Shown piece after piece: positions 62,597-64,000 of a stretch of DNA of 64,000 nt. Source of the DNA: Actinacidiphila oryziradicis (GTDB lineage Bacteria; Actinomycetota; Actinomycetes; Streptomycetales; Streptomycetaceae). The notes beneath the pieces were generated by a model. It did not search any database, had not been told where the DNA came from, and saw only the letters and a list, made by a program, of their open reading frames with translations. The stretch's first letter is position 1. Each line of letters starts with the position of its first letter. The position numbers were made by a program, and so were the translations under genes. The DNA is taken from NCBI RefSeq assembly GCF_005047355.1, contig NZ_SUMC01000007.1, positions 214,497 through 278,496 of the forward strand, read 5' to 3'.

Positions 62597-62849
62597 ATCG
62601 GTGTCCCCTCTTCGAGGTAGCTGCGGAACGTAGCCGCCAACAGGCACCTGTCGCACTTCTCTCACCCCTCGCACGGGGCGCCGCCGATGCCATGCGGAGA
62701 TCATGCACCCACGGACACCAACCGCGGGTGTCGACAACGACCGTCTGCCGACACTCGGACCCGTGATCACGAACCGGCAGGTGAACAGTGTCGGGAACTC
62801 GCGTCGAAAATCAACGTCGGCGAACGGTGCTGCCGGTAGATTCCGACAC

Positions 62850-62891
62850 ATGCTCATCGGCTACGCGCGGGTCTCGACCGCCGACCCGGCG
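62850..62891 (+). pseudogene. Serine recombinase (resolvase) N-terminal stub
   Basis: MLIGYARVSTADPA is the standard start of resolvase/invertase proteins, including the catalytic Ser10 region (RVS). The frame then loses homology. The upstream sequence 62790-62848 could include the remains of a res site. It ends against the IS3-type remnant. Confidence 0.7.
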
Positions 62892-62909
62892 AGTGCTCAT
62901 CCCGCGATC

Positions 62910-63530
62910 ATCCCGCGCGGTCAGCCGCCGACAAAGCGAGCAGTGCCAGCACCCGCGCGCGTTCGGCGGATGACAGCGCCGAGGCCGGGGCGGGACGGCG
63001 AGCCCGCTCCTTCGGCGCGGGCGGGTTGAGCCGGCGGTAGTGCGTCGCCCGTGAGCGGCCGGTGAGCCGGCAGGCAGCCGTCGTGGTCAACTCCCGTTCC
63101 AAGCACGCGAACAGCTCGTCGACGACCTGCTCGACCTCGCGCGTCAGTCCGCGCTCTCGGAGAGCAGTTCCAAGAGCGCGTGTGCTTTTCCCAGCAGTTC
63201 CAGGGCGGCGTCCTTCTGCGCGCCCTCCTTCTCCAGCCGGGCGACTTTCTTCCGCAAGCGCTCCAACTCCGCCAGTTCCGCTGCTTTTTTCGGCCGTGCC
63301 GCGCTGGTGCGCTTGTCGACCAGGGTGGCCATCGCACCGGCGTCCCGCGCAGCCCGCCACTCGATGATGTGGGAGTGGTACAGCCGTTCACGGCGCAGGA
63401 TCGCGCCCTTCTCCCCGGTTGGGGCGGCGTCGCAGCCAGCTGCCACATTCCTGAGCCCCGCTGATGACGCGCGCACTGTCAGCCCTTCCTTCTCCGCGGA
63501 GCCACACGGCTCGTGAGGTGTCACAACCAC
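62910..63530 (-). pseudogene. IS3-type transposase remnant (OrfA and start of OrfB)
   Basis: On the minus strand: EKGAILRRERLYHSHIIEWR followed by ARDAGAM and the coiled-coil RLRKKVARLEKEGAQKDAAL with LGKAHALLELLSESAD (OrfA). In another frame follow EQVVDELFACLERELTTTAA, CRLTGRSRATHYRRLNPPAP and SSAERARVLALLALS (start of OrfB). The integrase core is missing; the element is cut at 62910 by the resolvase stub. Confidence 0.7.
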
Positions 63531-63542
63531 CGCTGCCTCGAG

Positions 63543-63809
63543 CTACGCCTCGGCGTCATCGAAGTGGCCCATGTCATGGCGGATCTCTGCGTACCGCTCT
63601 TCCAGTTCCCGGAGCAACGAGACCAGCAGCATGATCGCGACCATTGCGTGCCCCACATTGAGATGCCCGAGAGAGATGCTGTGCACCAGCGCGTGCCGGG
63701 ACAGCTGGTCAGGAAGGCGATCGTTCCTGTCGGCGCGGTACCTGGCGTACAGCGGATACAGCGGGCTCAGTGCCGCCTGGGGTTCCGGAAACCAGTCGTC
63801 GCTCGTCAC
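63543..63809 (-). CDS. Small hypothetical protein (88 aa)
   Basis: MTSDDWFPEPQAALSPLYPL, ARYRADRNDRLPDQLSRHAL, GHLNVGHAMVAIMLLVSLLR, then EERYAEIRHDMGHFDDAEA. The last half is a hydrophobic helix followed by an acidic one. It may be the C-terminal part of a longer protein, as it lies next to the edge of transposon debris. No family. Confidence 0.45.
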   Translation of the reverse strand: MTSDDWFPEPQAALSPLYPLYARYRADRNDRLPDQLSRHALVHSISLGHLNVGHAMVAIMLLVSLLRELEERYAEIRHDMGHFDDAEA

Positions 63810-64000
63810 CAGGCTCTCTGCGGCCTGCCTGACCGCAGCAGTCTTCTCGCTGCGGTCGACCCGGCTGGCTTCGTAACGACGTCGTGCGCGGTAGCTGAGA
63901 CCCCGGTCTGAGCATGCAAACGGCCGTGCGAGACGATCATGATTGTGACGTCAAGAGGGGCCCGCACGGCCTTGAGCCATCGTATCTGCACCGGGATCCC
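63810..64000 (-). other. Window end, no gene resolved
   Basis: A short minus frame (QIRWLKAVRAPLDVTIMIVS) begins near the edge and does not resemble a known family. The sequence tcagaccggggtctcagctac at 63890 onwards, read on the minus strand, may belong to an insertion-sequence end, but no partner is visible. Confidence 0.3.

Noticed and set aside
63890..64000. Telomere-like or terminal inverted repeat at the window end
   Set aside because: No matching sequence at the left end, and no palindromic series as in Streptomyces telomeres.

Overview
The window is very GC-rich. Its genes use G/C-ending codons, frequent GTG starts and 4-base stop/start overlaps, and the families found (Streptomyces-type transfer operon, PASTA-less Ser/Thr kinases, DUF4241, baeRF, NB-ARC proteins, IS5/ISL3/Tn3 remnants) point to Streptomyces or a close relative. 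It is an accessory region: a linear plasmid or an unstable chromosome arm. There are no ribosomal, tRNA or core metabolic genes, but many broken genes, insertion elements and dispersed repeats.

Layout. 1-5.5 kb (minus strand): a compact transfer operon of an actinomycete integrative/conjugative element or plasmid, with an FtsK-like translocase cut by the left edge, Spd-like membrane proteins, tiny overlapping genes and a sigma protein that has region 2 only. 5.6-10.8 kb: a middle piece of comM/yifB, interrupted at its Walker B codons by a Tn554-like trio (tnpA, tnpB, tnpC). 11-18 kb: a Ser/Thr kinase with a PQQ-type propeller, repeat module A, and stress-type genes (monooxygenase-like, hemerythrin, baeRF, CoiA fragment, DUF4241). 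18.5-30.2 kb: a defence-like island with an ADP-ribosylglycohydrolase between 91-bp direct repeats, a two-gene operon with a putative PD-(D/E)XK nuclease, a STAND NTPase with TPRs inside inverted repeats, and a one-polypeptide restriction-modification enzyme. 30-49 kb: lipoproteins, methyltransferase, module B, a secreted IPT/RCC1 protein, TPR protein, second kinase, SRPBCC protein, module C and several decayed genes. 49.6-55 kb: a helicase-nuclease plus AbiJ/HEPN-like operon. 55-64 kb: a methyltransferase, an IS5-family element, an SDR, a truncated NB-ARC protein with its partner, and a run of transposon debris.

The most unusual feature is a module of about 1.1-1.4 kb present three times (13608-14976, 32794-33897, and inverted at 44763-46169). 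Each copy carries a stand-alone DnaB N-terminal-domain protein and a long conserved non-coding tail. Two copies also carry, divergently, a structured RNA candidate that ends in a perfect intrinsic terminator. The RNA segment is nearly identical between copies although its flanks have diverged. No transposase is attached. The function is unknown.

Other recurrent structure: fragments of one kinase/propeller gene at four places, a GGGACTG-rich dispersed repeat, a restriction-enzyme fragment copied 20 kb away, and frameshifts in otherwise convincing genes. This indicates heavy recombination and decay, although some frameshifts could be sequencing errors.
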